From NCBI GenBank assembly GCA_947624945.1, contig CANQMJ010000003.1, positions 1 through 36,609 on the forward strand: DNA of 36,609 bases, read 5' to 3'. The notes beneath the pieces are model-generated. The model was given only the letters and a program-made list of their open reading frames with translations, did no database searches and was not told the DNA's origin. A program made the position numbers and the translations under genes. This stretch comes from an uncultured Clostridia bacterium. Lineage in GTDB: Bacteria > Bacillota > Clostridia > Oscillospirales > CAG-272. Shown piece after piece: positions 1 to 8,387 of the stretch (its first letter is position 1; each line of letters starts with the position of its first letter).

Positions 1-53
1 CCTCGTCGCCTATGCGTATCGCGACACCGTCGAGATACGCATAGGCGACGAGG
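1..53. repeat. Perfect inverted repeat, 20-bp arms (1-20 and 34-53), 13-nt spacer
   Basis: CCTCGTCGCCTATGCGTATC ... GATACGCATAGGCGACGAGG are exact reverse complements. Confidence 0.95.
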
Positions 54-196
54 TGACCGCCGTCGACTTCGCCGCATCCGATAAGCCGTACGAGGTCACG
101 GTCCCCGTATCCGGCGCCGTCGGCACCGCCGACGTCAACGCAGTATTCCTCCCCGGCTGCGACTTTGACTTGTATTATATTAAATTTAATAAGTGA
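2..196 (+). CDS. C-terminal fragment of a larger protein, possibly a CBM6/35-like carbohydrate-binding module (5' end outside window)
   Basis: Open frame from position 2 to TGA at 194-196: LVAYAYRDTVEIRIGDEVTAVDFAASDKPYEVTVPVSGAVGTADVNAVFLPGCDFDLYYIKFNK*. The beta-rich end with 'VNAVFLPGCDFDLYYIKF' resembles the last strands of CBM6-type modules; followed by a strong hairpin. Confidence 0.5.
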   Translation, partial: LVAYAYRDTVEIRIGDEVTAVDFAASDKPYEVTVPVSGAVGTADVNAVFLPGCDFDLYYIKFNK

Positions 197-202
197 TTTT
201 TA

Positions 203-242
203 AGGGGAGAGAAAACTTCTTATAAGAAGTTTTCTCTCCCCT
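203..242. terminator. 40-bp perfect palindrome, likely intrinsic terminator of the upstream fragment gene
   Basis: AGGGGAGAGAAAACTTCTTA|TAAGAAGTTTTCTCTCCCCT is fully self-complementary, 6 nt after the stop codon, with CTTTTT shortly downstream. Confidence 0.75.
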
Positions 243-610
243 ACACCCCTCTTTTTCAAGAATTTTTATGACAGTTTTTTGAAAAAGTAAACGGAAACAA
301 TATCCTCGGAGATAGCTTAAGATAAGCACTAATCGGTCCGCTTTTGGAGAAGGTAGGGGACACCTTTTACAAAAAGGGGTCCCCGATAAAAAAAGTCCCT
401 TTCCCCGCACCCATATCTTCAAAAACTTTTCTTACCGATTTTGATTTTATCAAGTAAACGAAAACAATATCTTCAGGGCGTACTTAAGATAAACACTATT
501 TAGTCCGCTTTTGGAGAGGGTTTGGGGCACCTTTTACCAAAAGGGGCTCCAAAATCAAAAAAGTTCTCTCCAATTTTTCCCTCTTATCTTCAATTTTTTA
601 TTACATTCCC
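243..610. repeat. Two tandem degenerate copies (~167-bp period) of an intergenic repeat
   Basis: AAGTAAACGGAAACAATATCCTCGGAGATAGCTTAAGATAAGCACTAATCGGTCCGCTTTTGGAGAAGGT (from 285) aligns with AAGTAAACGAAAACAATATCTTCAGGGCGTACTTAAGATAAACACTATTTAGTCCGCTTTTGGAGAGGGT (from 452); offset 167 throughout. Each copy then has a CACCTTTTA-N-AAAAGGGG hairpin. Confidence 0.9.
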
Positions 611-625
611 TCGAAAGGACTCACC

Positions 626-1540
626 ATGAAAAACGGAAGTGTTTTTGCCGACATAAACGGCGCGCCGCTGCACGCGCACGGCGGTTACATAATACGATAC
701 GGCGAATACTGGTACTGGTACGGCGAGGACAGGCGCGAAAACTATTATGTTTCGTGCTACCGTTCCGTCGATCTGAAAAACTGGGAATTCCGCAATCATA
801 TCCTGACGACCGACAGCGTCAAGCGCCCGTACCGCGTACGCACCGAGCTGAGGCTGTGCCGCGACGACGGTCACAAGGTCAACATCGAACGTCCGAAAGT
901 CCTGTACTGCGAAAAGACAAACAAATTCGTGATGTGGGCGCACTATGAAAACGGGCGCGACTATCACGACGCCGCGTGCTGCGTCGCGACGTGCGACGCG
1001 CCGGACGGAGATTTCGTCTACCACGGTCACTTTAATCCGTACGGTTACATGAGCCGCGACTGCACGCTCTTTCGCGACAACGACGGCGTCGCATACTTTA
1101 TTTCGTCGTCGCGCGACAATGCCGACATGCACGTATACCGTCTGACCGACGATTATATGAACGTCGACGGACTCGTGAATGTGCTGTGGCAGGGCGAGTT
1201 CCGCGAGGCTCCGGCGGTGTTTTACCGCGACGGACGGTACTACATGCTGTCCTCGTTCTGCACGGGCTGGCGCCCGAATCAGGGCTGCTACGCATCCGCC
1301 GACAAAATCGACGGCAGATGGAGCATGCTCTCGCCTTTCGGCGACTCGACAACATATCACAGCCAGCCCGCGTTCGTGCTCCCCGTCGACGGCGAATACT
1401 ACTATTTCGGCGACCGCTGGGGCGGTCATCCGATGTCGCACCCGTTCGATTATTCAAAGTCCGGCTACGTTATACTGAAAATGCGCTTCCGCGGCGACGG
1501 TTCGCCCTATATCGAATGGAACAACGAAGCGTTTATGTGA
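626..1540 (+). CDS. Glycoside hydrolase family 43-like protein (five-bladed beta-propeller, exo-1,3-galactanase-like subgroup)
   Basis: 304 aa; 'ERPKVLYCEKTNKFVMWAHYE', 'MSRDCTLFRDNDGVAYFISSS', 'REAPAVFYRDGRYYMLSS', 'QPAFVLPVDGEYYYFGDRW' are typical GH43 segments; GAAAGGA ribosome-binding site upstream. Confidence 0.8.
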   Translation: MKNGSVFADINGAPLHAHGGYIIRYGEYWYWYGEDRRENYYVSCYRSVDLKNWEFRNHILTTDSVKRPYRVRTELRLCRDDGHKVNIERPKVLYCEKTNKFVMWAHYENGRDYHDAACCVATCDAPDGDFVYHGHFNPYGYMSRDCTLFRDNDGVAYFISSSRDNADMHVYRLTDDYMNVDGLVNVLWQGEFREAPAVFYRDGRYYMLSSFCTGWRPNQGCYASADKIDGRWSMLSPFGDSTTYHSQPAFVLPVDGEYYYFGDRWGGHPMSHPFDYSKSGYVILKMRFRGDGSPYIEWNNEAFM

Positions 1541-1580
1541 CATATTTCCGCATAAATCGTTTCGCATTGCCTCACACCTC

Positions 1581-1609
1581 TTGACTTTACATTGATTTTA
1601 CAATATAAT
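1581..1609 (+). promoter_or_regulatory. SigmaA-type promoter for the VTC operon (TTGACT-N17-TATAAT)
   Basis: TTGACT 1581-1586, 17-nt spacer, TATAAT 1604-1609; upstream of AGGAGG 1641-1646 and ATG 1651. Confidence 0.8.
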
Positions 1610-1650
1610 AATATTATACAGTGTCATGCGGAAGATTCAAAGGAGGTTTT

Positions 1651-2403
1651 ATGGCTTTTAAGGAAGTTTTTAAGCGGGTCGAAAAGAAATACATAATAAC
1701 CGAAGAACAGTACAAAGGGCTTGCGCCGTCGGTAGACGAGTACATGTGCGGCGACTCTTACGGCGAGAGCACGATATTCAACATCTACTACGATACGCCG
1801 TCGTTCGCTCTTGTGCGCGCCTCGAACGACAAGCCCGTTTACAAGGAAAAGCTGCGCCTGCGCTGCTACGGCACGCCGACGGACACGTCGACCGCGTTCG
1901 TCGAGATAAAGAAAAAGTACCGCGGCATCGTCTACAAGCGCCGCATAAGCATGCCGTATAAAGAGGCGATGGAGTTCACGACGACGGGCGTCGTGCCCGA
2001 ATCCCGCAGGGACTCGCAGATCGCGAAGGAGATCTCGTGGCTCTTGTCGTTCTACGACCGCATAGCGCCCGCGATGGTGCTCTCCTATGACCGCACCGCT
2101 TATTTCGGCAAGGACGACCCGAACCTGCGCATCACCTTCGACAAAAATCTCCTGTTCCGCGACTACGATTTCGACCTGACTAAAGGCGCATACGGGACGC
2201 CTCTGCTCCCCGACGGTATGCGGCTGATGGAGGTCAAGATACCCGACGCTATGCCGATCTGGCTCGCACGCAAGTTCAGCGAGCTGTCAATATTCCCGAC
2301 GTCGTTCAGCAAATACGGCACCGCCTACATCGACGTGACCCGCAAGGTCGGAGAAACGGGAGAAACCGAAGAAAAAGAATCGGAGGAAAAACAAAATGTT
2401 TGA
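1651..2403 (+). CDS. VTC domain protein (polyphosphate polymerase-like)
   Basis: 'RVEKKYIITEEQYKGL', 'SIFNIYYDT', 'KEKLRLRCYG', 'FVEIKKKYRGIVYKRR', 'LRITFDKNL', 'LMEVKIPDAMPIWLARKFSELSIFPTSFSKYGTAY' match the VTC pattern. ATG 1651 after AAAGGAGG is preferred over the longer ORF. Confidence 0.88.
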   Translation: MAFKEVFKRVEKKYIITEEQYKGLAPSVDEYMCGDSYGESTIFNIYYDTPSFALVRASNDKPVYKEKLRLRCYGTPTDTSTAFVEIKKKYRGIVYKRRISMPYKEAMEFTTTGVVPESRRDSQIAKEISWLLSFYDRIAPAMVLSYDRTAYFGKDDPNLRITFDKNLLFRDYDFDLTKGAYGTPLLPDGMRLMEVKIPDAMPIWLARKFSELSIFPTSFSKYGTAYIDVTRKVGETGETEEKESEEKQNV

Positions 2404-3082
2404 CAAGACTTTCACATCAATGGTCGAGCTCGGCGAGGTCACCGTCGGCAGATTTCTCATATGCTCGCTCGTGTCGCTCCTGATCGGACTCGCAATCGCC
2501 ACGGTCTCGGCGTTCGTCGGCAAAAAATCGAAGAGCGTGTCCGTTTCGCTGACGCTGATACCGTTTATAGTCCAGGTCGTCATAATGATCGTCAACGGCA
2601 ATATCGGCGTCGGACTCGGCGTCGCCGGCGCGTTCTCGCTGATTCGCTACCGTTCGAATCCGGGCACCGCGTCCGACATACTCGTGCTGTTCATCGCCAT
2701 GACGGCAGGCATCACGATGGGCGTCGGGTTCGTATGGCTCGCGGTCATATTCACAGTCGTCGCGCTGCTCGTTTACGCGCTCATCTCGATTTCGGGTCTC
2801 GGCGGCGGCAGGCACGGCGAGCAGGAGCTCAAGATAACGATACCTGAGGGACTCAACTACCCTCACATCTTCGACGACATATTTGACAAATATACGAAGT
2901 CCGCGCGCCTTGTCCGCGTCCGCACAACGAATATGGGCAGTATGTACCAGCTTACATACAACATCATAATGTCAAACGAGGACGACGAAAAGGAGATGCT
3001 CGACGAGATACGCTGCCGCAACGGCAACCTTGACATAGTCTGCGGCATGATGCCCGAAACCGCCGAACACGAAAGGCTCTGA
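2396..3082 (+). CDS. DUF4956 domain membrane protein
   Basis: 228 aa, several TM segments, 'GVGLGVAGAFSLIRYRSNPGTASDI' and 'AMTAGITMGVGF' typical of DUF4956; overlaps the VTC gene end by 8 bp. Confidence 0.85.
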   Translation: MFDKTFTSMVELGEVTVGRFLICSLVSLLIGLAIATVSAFVGKKSKSVSVSLTLIPFIVQVVIMIVNGNIGVGLGVAGAFSLIRYRSNPGTASDILVLFIAMTAGITMGVGFVWLAVIFTVVALLVYALISISGLGGGRHGEQELKITIPEGLNYPHIFDDIFDKYTKSARLVRVRTTNMGSMYQLTYNIIMSNEDDEKEMLDEIRCRNGNLDIVCGMMPETAEHERL

Positions 3083-3085
3083 CAA

Positions 3086-3760
3086 ATGAAACGCGTCATT
3101 CTGGCGGCGCTGTTCGTCATAATCGCCGCTATTGTGATAGTCGGCGCGCTCGTGCTCATAAACAAGCTCGTCGACGTGCCGGATGATGAGATAATAAGCT
3201 CCGAGCTCGCCTTCTCCGCAGACGACGTGAAGACAGTCAACATCGACCTGTCGGCAGGCTACATCGACGTATATACCCTCTCCGGCAGCAGCATAGTCGT
3301 CAGCTTTGCTGAACCGAAAAGCGGCGTATACACCGCCGTCACAGACGGCGGCATATTGACCGTTACCGAGTCGTCGACATCGGTTATCGATTCGCTTTCG
3401 CGCGGCGACAGCGGGCGGTACGGCATAAGAGTCGGCGTGCCCGAGAATGTCGGTGTCGACTACGACGTCGACGTCGATTACGGCGACGTCAGCATAGAGG
3501 GCGTCGCGGCGCCGTCGATGGCAGTCGACATAGATACGGGCTCGCTGTTTCTCGTCGCGGTCAATACCGACGATATAACGATGAACGTGAACGTCGGCGA
3601 CGTTATCGCATCGTTCCCGGAGGCGCGCGAGAATTATTTTGTAAATGTCACATCCGACAACGACGACGTGGCAAATATCGGCGGCGGGGACGAAAACGCA
3701 CCGCACCGCATAACGATAAGCGTCAACGTCGGCGACATCACAATGTCGTATAAAGGATAG
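3086..3760 (+). CDS. DUF4097-like membrane-anchored beta-repeat protein
   Basis: N-terminal TM anchor, then repeating 'IDLSAGYIDVYT', 'VDYGDVSIEG', 'VDIDTGSLFL', 'MNVNVGDVIASF', 'ISVNVGDITMSYKG'. Confidence 0.7.
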   Translation: MKRVILAALFVIIAAIVIVGALVLINKLVDVPDDEIISSELAFSADDVKTVNIDLSAGYIDVYTLSGSSIVVSFAEPKSGVYTAVTDGGILTVTESSTSVIDSLSRGDSGRYGIRVGVPENVGVDYDVDVDYGDVSIEGVAAPSMAVDIDTGSLFLVAVNTDDITMNVNVGDVIASFPEARENYFVNVTSDNDDVANIGGGDENAPHRITISVNVGDITMSYKG

Positions 3761-3774
3761 TTCAATAAAAATTC

Positions 3775-3818
3775 GGGAGAGAAGCGTCTCTGTTGCTTCT
3801 CTCCCCTTTTCTTTTTTT
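3775..3818. terminator. Intrinsic terminator between convergent genes
   Basis: GGGAGAGAAGC-gtctctgtt-GCTTCTCTCCC (11-bp stem) followed by CTTTTCTTTTTTTC on the + strand. Confidence 0.85.
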
Positions 3819-4765
3819 CATTCAGGCGTCGACGTTCTTGCGGACGGGTCGCTGACGTTTCTGATGTCGAACGGCGTCGTTTGATAGACGAAGTAGTTGA
3901 GCCAGTTCGAGTAGAGCAGATTCGCCGACGAGCGCCACGTCACGACGGGGCGCTTCGTATCGTCATCGTTCGGAAAATAGTTGACGGGCATTTCTATCGG
4001 AAGTCCCGCGTTTTTGTCGCGCAGATATTCGCGTTCGAGCGTGTCCGCATCGTATTCGGAGTGACCCGTTATGAATATCTGCCGCCCGTGGTCGGCGATG
4101 ATGGCGTAGACGCCCGCCTCCTCCGACGAGGCAAGTATTTTCAATCGCGGTTCCGCCTCGATATCGGCTCTGTCGACTGTCGTGTGGCGCGAATGGGGCG
4201 CCATGAACACGTCGTCGAAGCCGCGGAACAGTATCGAGCGCTTATAGTCGACTGTGTGTCTGAACACGCCGAACAGCTTTTTCTCAAGCGGACGCTTCTG
4301 TATGCCGTAGTGGTAGTAAAGCGCCGCCTGCGCTCCCCAGCAGATGTGAAACGTGCTCGTGACGTGCGTTTTCGACCATTCCATTATCGTGCAGAGCTCG
4401 TTCCAGTATTCGACAGCCTCAAACGGCAGATGCTCGACAGGAGCGCCCGTTATGACGAGACCGTCAAACGTGCGGTCCTTTATGTCGTCGAACGTCTTAT
4501 AAAACGTGAGCATATGCTCCTCGGACGTGTTCTTCGCCTTGTGCGTGCTCGTCATTATGAGCTCCATCTGTACCTGAATCGGCGTGTTGCCGAGCAGTCT
4601 TGCGAGCTGCGTTTCGGTCACGATCTTAGTCGGCATGAGATTCAGAATCGCAATTTCGAGCGGACGAATGTCCTGCATCGCGGCGCGGTTTTCCGTTATG
4701 ACGAATATGTTCTCTTCCCGCAGCGTCTTTGTTGCGGGAAGTTCGTTCGGTATGCGAATAGGCAC
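3818..4765 (-). CDS. metA: Homoserine O-acyltransferase (MetA family; predicted acetyl-CoA user)
   Basis: '[25 protein letters not shown]', '[15 protein letters not shown]', '[21 protein letters not shown]', '[19 protein letters not shown]'; GTG start with AAGGAGG upstream. Confidence 0.95.
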   Translation of the reverse strand: MPIRIPNELPATKTLREENIFVITENRAAMQDIRPLEIAILNLMPTKIVTETQLARLLGNTPIQVQMELIMTSTHKAKNTSEEHMLTFYKTFDDIKDRTFDGLVITGAPVEHLPFEAVEYWNELCTIMEWSKTHVTSTFHICWGAQAALYYHYGIQKRPLEKKLFGVFRHTVDYKRSILFRGFDDVFMAPHSRHTTVDRADIEAEPRLKILASSEEAGVYAIIADHGRQIFITGHSEYDADTLEREYLRDKNAGLPIEMPVNYFPNDDDTKRPVVTWRSSANLLYSNWLNYFVYQTTPFDIRNVSDPSARTSTPE

Positions 4766-4811
4766 TGTAAATGCCTCCTTATCCTTTGTGTTTGCTGTAT
4801 ATTACCGCACG

Positions 4812-6287
4812 TCAGCCTGCGGCGCCGTTATTCTCCATAGCTTCGACGTATTCCTCGAGGCACATGCCCGAGCTCCATATTTTATACGCGTGGTAGCGTC
4901 CCACGTATCTGTAATGCCACGGCTCGAACGTGATGCCGGTTATATCCTGTTTATCCTCGGGGAAACGAAGAATGAAGCCGAATTTCCACGAATTGTCGCG
5001 CAGCCATTCATACGCGGGCTGGTCGGCGAACGCCTTCTGCGCCGACGGCATATTGTGCATGTCGACGCACAGTCCCGTTTGATGCTCGCTTGTTCCCGGA
5101 GGCGCGGAATACGTCGACGTTATCTTCTCCGCTTGCGCGCGTGAAAGCGACGGATCGTCGCGCATTTCCCTGTCGACGTAGGAGTTGAAAAGCGAAACCT
5201 GTTCCTTGTACGAGCGGTACGCGCTCATGACTGACACGGGATAGCCCGACGGACCGTTTCCGTCGTAGCCGTTTGCGAACAGCTCGATGAACATCGCCTC
5301 GAGCGCCTTTTCCGCAACCTCGCGCATCTGGCGCGCTCCTCTGTCGGTTCGCGTATTTTTGATGTCGACAAGATCGGTAGGAGCGTAGTCCTCGCCTATC
5401 GTGTGCTTCGTATTTACGAGTATCAGATACGCGTCGCGTTCCTCCCCCGTCGGGTTCATGTACTGTTTATACGCCGACAAATCGGATTTGAACTCGACAG
5501 CCGGTATTTCATCCTCGGGCGGAGTATCTGTTCCCGCATCTGTCGTATCATCGCCCTCAGTCTCGCCGTAGTGCGGCAGCGTCTCGACCTTTTTATTCGT
5601 AAAGCCGACCTTGCCGTCGACGACGAAAGTGACCGTATGCTTTTCATCATCTGTTGTGACCTTGACGCCCGTCATATACCGCGTCACGAACGACAGCGGC
5701 GTCCACACGTCGCCGTTTTCATACAGCGACGCGCCGTCGAGACGCACCGACGAGCCGTTGACGTCGGCATCGGCGGAGTTGTTCGTAAACGTAACAGTCT
5801 CGCCGCTCTCCGGGATAATGAAGCTGTAAACGCCGTCCTTCGCCATCACCGACATGGACAGATACGACGATAAAGACGTGTAATTGACGTATCGCACGCC
5901 GTCACGCTCAAATTTTGCCGACGATACGCGCTCCGTCACGCTGTCGTCGTCCTCGCCGTACACGATCTTGTACTCCGATGTGTCCGTGCCCAAGTTTGGT
6001 TTCATTCTGAACGATATCACCGTTACGGCGAATACGATCGCAAGTATTATCGCGCTGAAAAAGAGAAAAACGAGGAAACGGCGCAGGAAAATGCGGCGCT
6101 GTTTTTTGCGCCTCATGCGCTCTCTCTGTATCGCGCGCTGACGTTCCGCTTCGCGGCGGCGGCGCTCCTCTTCGCGTGCGCGCCGCTCACGTTCGATCTC
6201 GGCGCGTCTCTGCGCCTCTCGGCGTCTGTCCTCTGCCGCCTTCATCTCCGCGTAATATCTGTCACGCGGATTCATTCCGCCGTTCAT
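4812..6287 (-). CDS. VanY-type D-Ala-D-Ala carboxypeptidase, membrane anchored, with copper amine oxidase N-terminal-like stalk
   Basis: Start ATG at 6287 follows AAGGAGGT. N-terminal Arg/Glu-rich cytosolic helix, one TM, 'SEHQTGLCVDMH' and 'EPWHYRYVG' M15/VanY motifs. Confidence 0.85.
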   Translation of the reverse strand: MNGGMNPRDRYYAEMKAAEDRRREAQRRAEIERERRAREEERRRREAERQRAIQRERMRRKKQRRIFLRRFLVFLFFSAIILAIVFAVTVISFRMKPNLGTDTSEYKIVYGEDDDSVTERVSSAKFERDGVRYVNYTSLSSYLSMSVMAKDGVYSFIIPESGETVTFTNNSADADVNGSSVRLDGASLYENGDVWTPLSFVTRYMTGVKVTTDDEKHTVTFVVDGKVGFTNKKVETLPHYGETEGDDTTDAGTDTPPEDEIPAVEFKSDLSAYKQYMNPTGEERDAYLILVNTKHTIGEDYAPTDLVDIKNTRTDRGARQMREVAEKALEAMFIELFANGYDGNGPSGYPVSVMSAYRSYKEQVSLFNSYVDREMRDDPSLSRAQAEKITSTYSAPPGTSEHQTGLCVDMHNMPSAQKAFADQPAYEWLRDNSWKFGFILRFPEDKQDITGITFEPWHYRYVGRYHAYKIWSSGMCLEEYVEAMENNGAAG

Positions 6288-6310
6288 CCGCTTACCTCCT
6301 TCGATAAAGT

Positions 6311-6898
6311 TTACAATCTGCGTTCTATTACCGTGAAAAACGGAGACGACGAGTTTACGATATGTATCTCCGTGCAGCACAGAACGTGTCTGTCAAGCGT
6401 AGAGAAATACTCGCGCAGTTCGCGCCCCTCCGCGTCGCCCTCAGCGTGACCCGGATATACCGCAACTGTCAAAACGCCTCCCGGCGCGAGCAGCTCAATT
6501 GCCGATACGACCGCCGGCATCGTCGTCGTGCGCATCGTTGTTTTCGACTTGTCGCCGCCCGGCATGAATCCGAGATTGAACATTCCGGCGTTTATAGGCT
6601 CATGCACGTAGTTTTTTACGTTCGAGTGCGAGTCGAGTATGAGCGTCACGTTGTCGGGACAGCCGTCGGCAGTAAGCGTTTTCCTCGTCGACTCGAGCGC
6701 CTCCGGCTGCACGTCGAACGCATATACGCGTCCGTCTTTGCCGACTGTGCGCGACAGGAATGACGTGTCGTGCCCGTTGCCCATCGTGAAATCGACCGCA
6801 GTGCCGCCCGGTGCAAGGTGATTCAGTATAAACAACTTCTGCACCTCGAGCAGGTCTATCATGCGGCCGAAGCTGTCGTTGTCAATCGTATTTTCCAT
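6311..6898 (-). CDS. mnmM: Class I SAM methyltransferase of the YtqB/MnmM (tRNA mnm5s2U34 methyltransferase) family
   Basis: 'GGTAVDFTMGNGHDTSFLS', 'VYAFDVQPEALESTRKTL', 'NLGFMPGGDKSKTTM', 'TVAVYPGHAEGDAE' match the rRNA_methylase/YtqB family. Confidence 0.82.
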   Translation of the reverse strand: MENTIDNDSFGRMIDLLEVQKLFILNHLAPGGTAVDFTMGNGHDTSFLSRTVGKDGRVYAFDVQPEALESTRKTLTADGCPDNVTLILDSHSNVKNYVHEPINAGMFNLGFMPGGDKSKTTMRTTTMPAVVSAIELLAPGGVLTVAVYPGHAEGDAEGRELREYFSTLDRHVLCCTEIHIVNSSSPFFTVIERRL

Positions 6899-6901
6899 AT
6901 A

Positions 6902-8170
6902 TCACTTAACAAAATCAAACTGGAAGTCGTATATCGACACGGTGTCGCCGTTTTTGCATCCGTTCTCCTCGAGCATGTCGATAACGCCGTACTTTGTCAA
7001 AACACGCCCGAAATAAGCGAGCGATTCGCGGTCGGATAGGTTCACCTGCCCGAGCAGATTGAACAGCCATTCGCCCTCGACGACGTATACGTCGCCATCC
7101 TTGTGCACCGTCGTCTCGACGCCCGAAGATATGACGGGTTCGTCAGTCACCTCCGGCTCGTAGACCGTGACGGGCGGCAGCGTTTCGAGCATCGCGCCGA
7201 CCTTGTTCACAAACTCCTTCATGTTGTACCCAGTCGCGGCGGAGATGTAGATGAGGTCCCAGCCGTGCGAGCGCACATATTCTTCAAACCGTTCGCGGTC
7301 GAACGTCTCCGCGTCGACAGCGTCGAATTTGTTTGCCGCTATAAGCTGCGGACGGTCCGCTAACTCCGGCGAATACATTTCGAGCTCGCCGTTTATAGTC
7401 TCCATGTCCGCGATAGGGTCGCGTCCCTCGACAGATGCGATATCGACGACGTGAACGAGCATGCGGCACCTGTCGACGTGGCGCAAGAACTCATGACCGA
7501 GTCCCGCTCCCGACGACGCTCCCTCGATAAGTCCCGGTATGTCGGCGGCGACAAAGCCGCCGTCGCCGTACGCGACGACGCCGAGATTCGGCGACAGCGT
7601 CGTGAAGTGATACTCGGCTATTTTTGGTCTTGCCGCCGATATTGCGGCAAGTATCGACGATTTGCCGACGCTCGGCAGTCCGACGAGTCCCACGTCGGCG
7701 ATCATTTTAAGCTCGAGCGTGACGTCGCGCTCCTCGCCCTTCGTGCCGTTCTTCGCAAATCGCGGTATCTGACGCGTCGGCGTCGCAAAGTGGCGGTTGC
7801 CCCAGCCGCCTCTGCCCCCGCGGCAAAGAACGAACGGCTTGCCGTCCGACATGTCGTGTATTATCGCGCCCGAATCGGCGTCGCGCAGAAGCGTCCCCGG
7901 CGGCACAGGTACGAGCAGGTCGTCCGCGGACTTGCCGTGCATCTTGCCCGCCTTGCCGCCCTCGCCGTTTTCTGCGATGAATTTTCGCCTGTATTTGAAC
8001 GCCAAAAGCGTATTTGTGCCCTCGTCGACGGTAAAAACTACATTTCCGCCTCTGCCGCCGTCGCCGCCGTCAGGTCCGCCCTTGGCGACGTATTTTTCGC
8101 GGTGGAACGATATGCAGCCGTTTCCGCCGTCGCCGGCTTTGACATATATCGTAACTTTATCAACAAACAT
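6902..8170 (-). CDS. obg: GTPase Obg/CgtA
   Basis: Gly-rich Obg domain 'FVDKVTIYVKAGDGGNGCISFHREKYVAKGGPDGGDGGRGGNV', G1 'GLPSVGKSS', 'AADIPGLIEGA', C-terminal Obg fold. Confidence 0.97.
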   Translation of the reverse strand: MFVDKVTIYVKAGDGGNGCISFHREKYVAKGGPDGGDGGRGGNVVFTVDEGTNTLLAFKYRRKFIAENGEGGKAGKMHGKSADDLLVPVPPGTLLRDADSGAIIHDMSDGKPFVLCRGGRGGWGNRHFATPTRQIPRFAKNGTKGEERDVTLELKMIADVGLVGLPSVGKSSILAAISAARPKIAEYHFTTLSPNLGVVAYGDGGFVAADIPGLIEGASSGAGLGHEFLRHVDRCRMLVHVVDIASVEGRDPIADMETINGELEMYSPELADRPQLIAANKFDAVDAETFDRERFEEYVRSHGWDLIYISAATGYNMKEFVNKVGAMLETLPPVTVYEPEVTDEPVISSGVETTVHKDGDVYVVEGEWLFNLLGQVNLSDRESLAYFGRVLTKYGVIDMLEENGCKNGDTVSIYDFQFDFVK

Positions 8171-8319
8171 TTTGATGCCTCTATATGATATTTATTATAA
8201 TGTACTATACTTTGCTCGTTTAGTCAAGTGGTTAAATCGAAAATGACTCCGCCCTCGCCGCAAACGGAAACACAAAAACATTATTTTTCAAAACGATTCG
8301 GCATTTTTCACTCGAACGA

Positions 8320-8348
8320 TTGACAATCATTTGCGGTTATAGTATAAT
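8320..8348 (+). promoter_or_regulatory. Consensus SigmaA promoter (TTGACA-N17-TATAAT) for the 8388-13068 operon
   Basis: TTGACA 8320-8325, TATAAT 8343-8348, exact consensus, 17-nt spacing. Confidence 0.88.
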
Positions 8349-8387
8349 TGTTACAACTGTTTATCGCAAAGCGGAGGCGCGGTCTTG

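Noticed and set aside
186-422. 78-aa - strand ORF in the repeat region
   Set aside because: Lies wholly in the tandem intergenic repeat and terminator palindrome; sequence is low complexity with no RBS or family resemblance.
590-1441. 283-aa - strand ORF over the GH43 gene
   Set aside because: Antisense shadow; the + strand product has clear GH43 motifs.
4766-4811. SAM riboswitch upstream of metA
   Set aside because: The gap is only 46 bp and contains the RBS; no room for SAM-I/II architecture.
3881-4840. 319-aa + strand ORF
   Set aside because: Antisense shadow of metA, Arg/Val-rich, no recognisable domain.
8171-8240. Promoter for obg on the - strand (TTGACT ... TATAGT/TATAAT)
   Set aside because: Available -35/-10 pairs have 12- or 22-nt spacing, so no confident promoter could be assigned.
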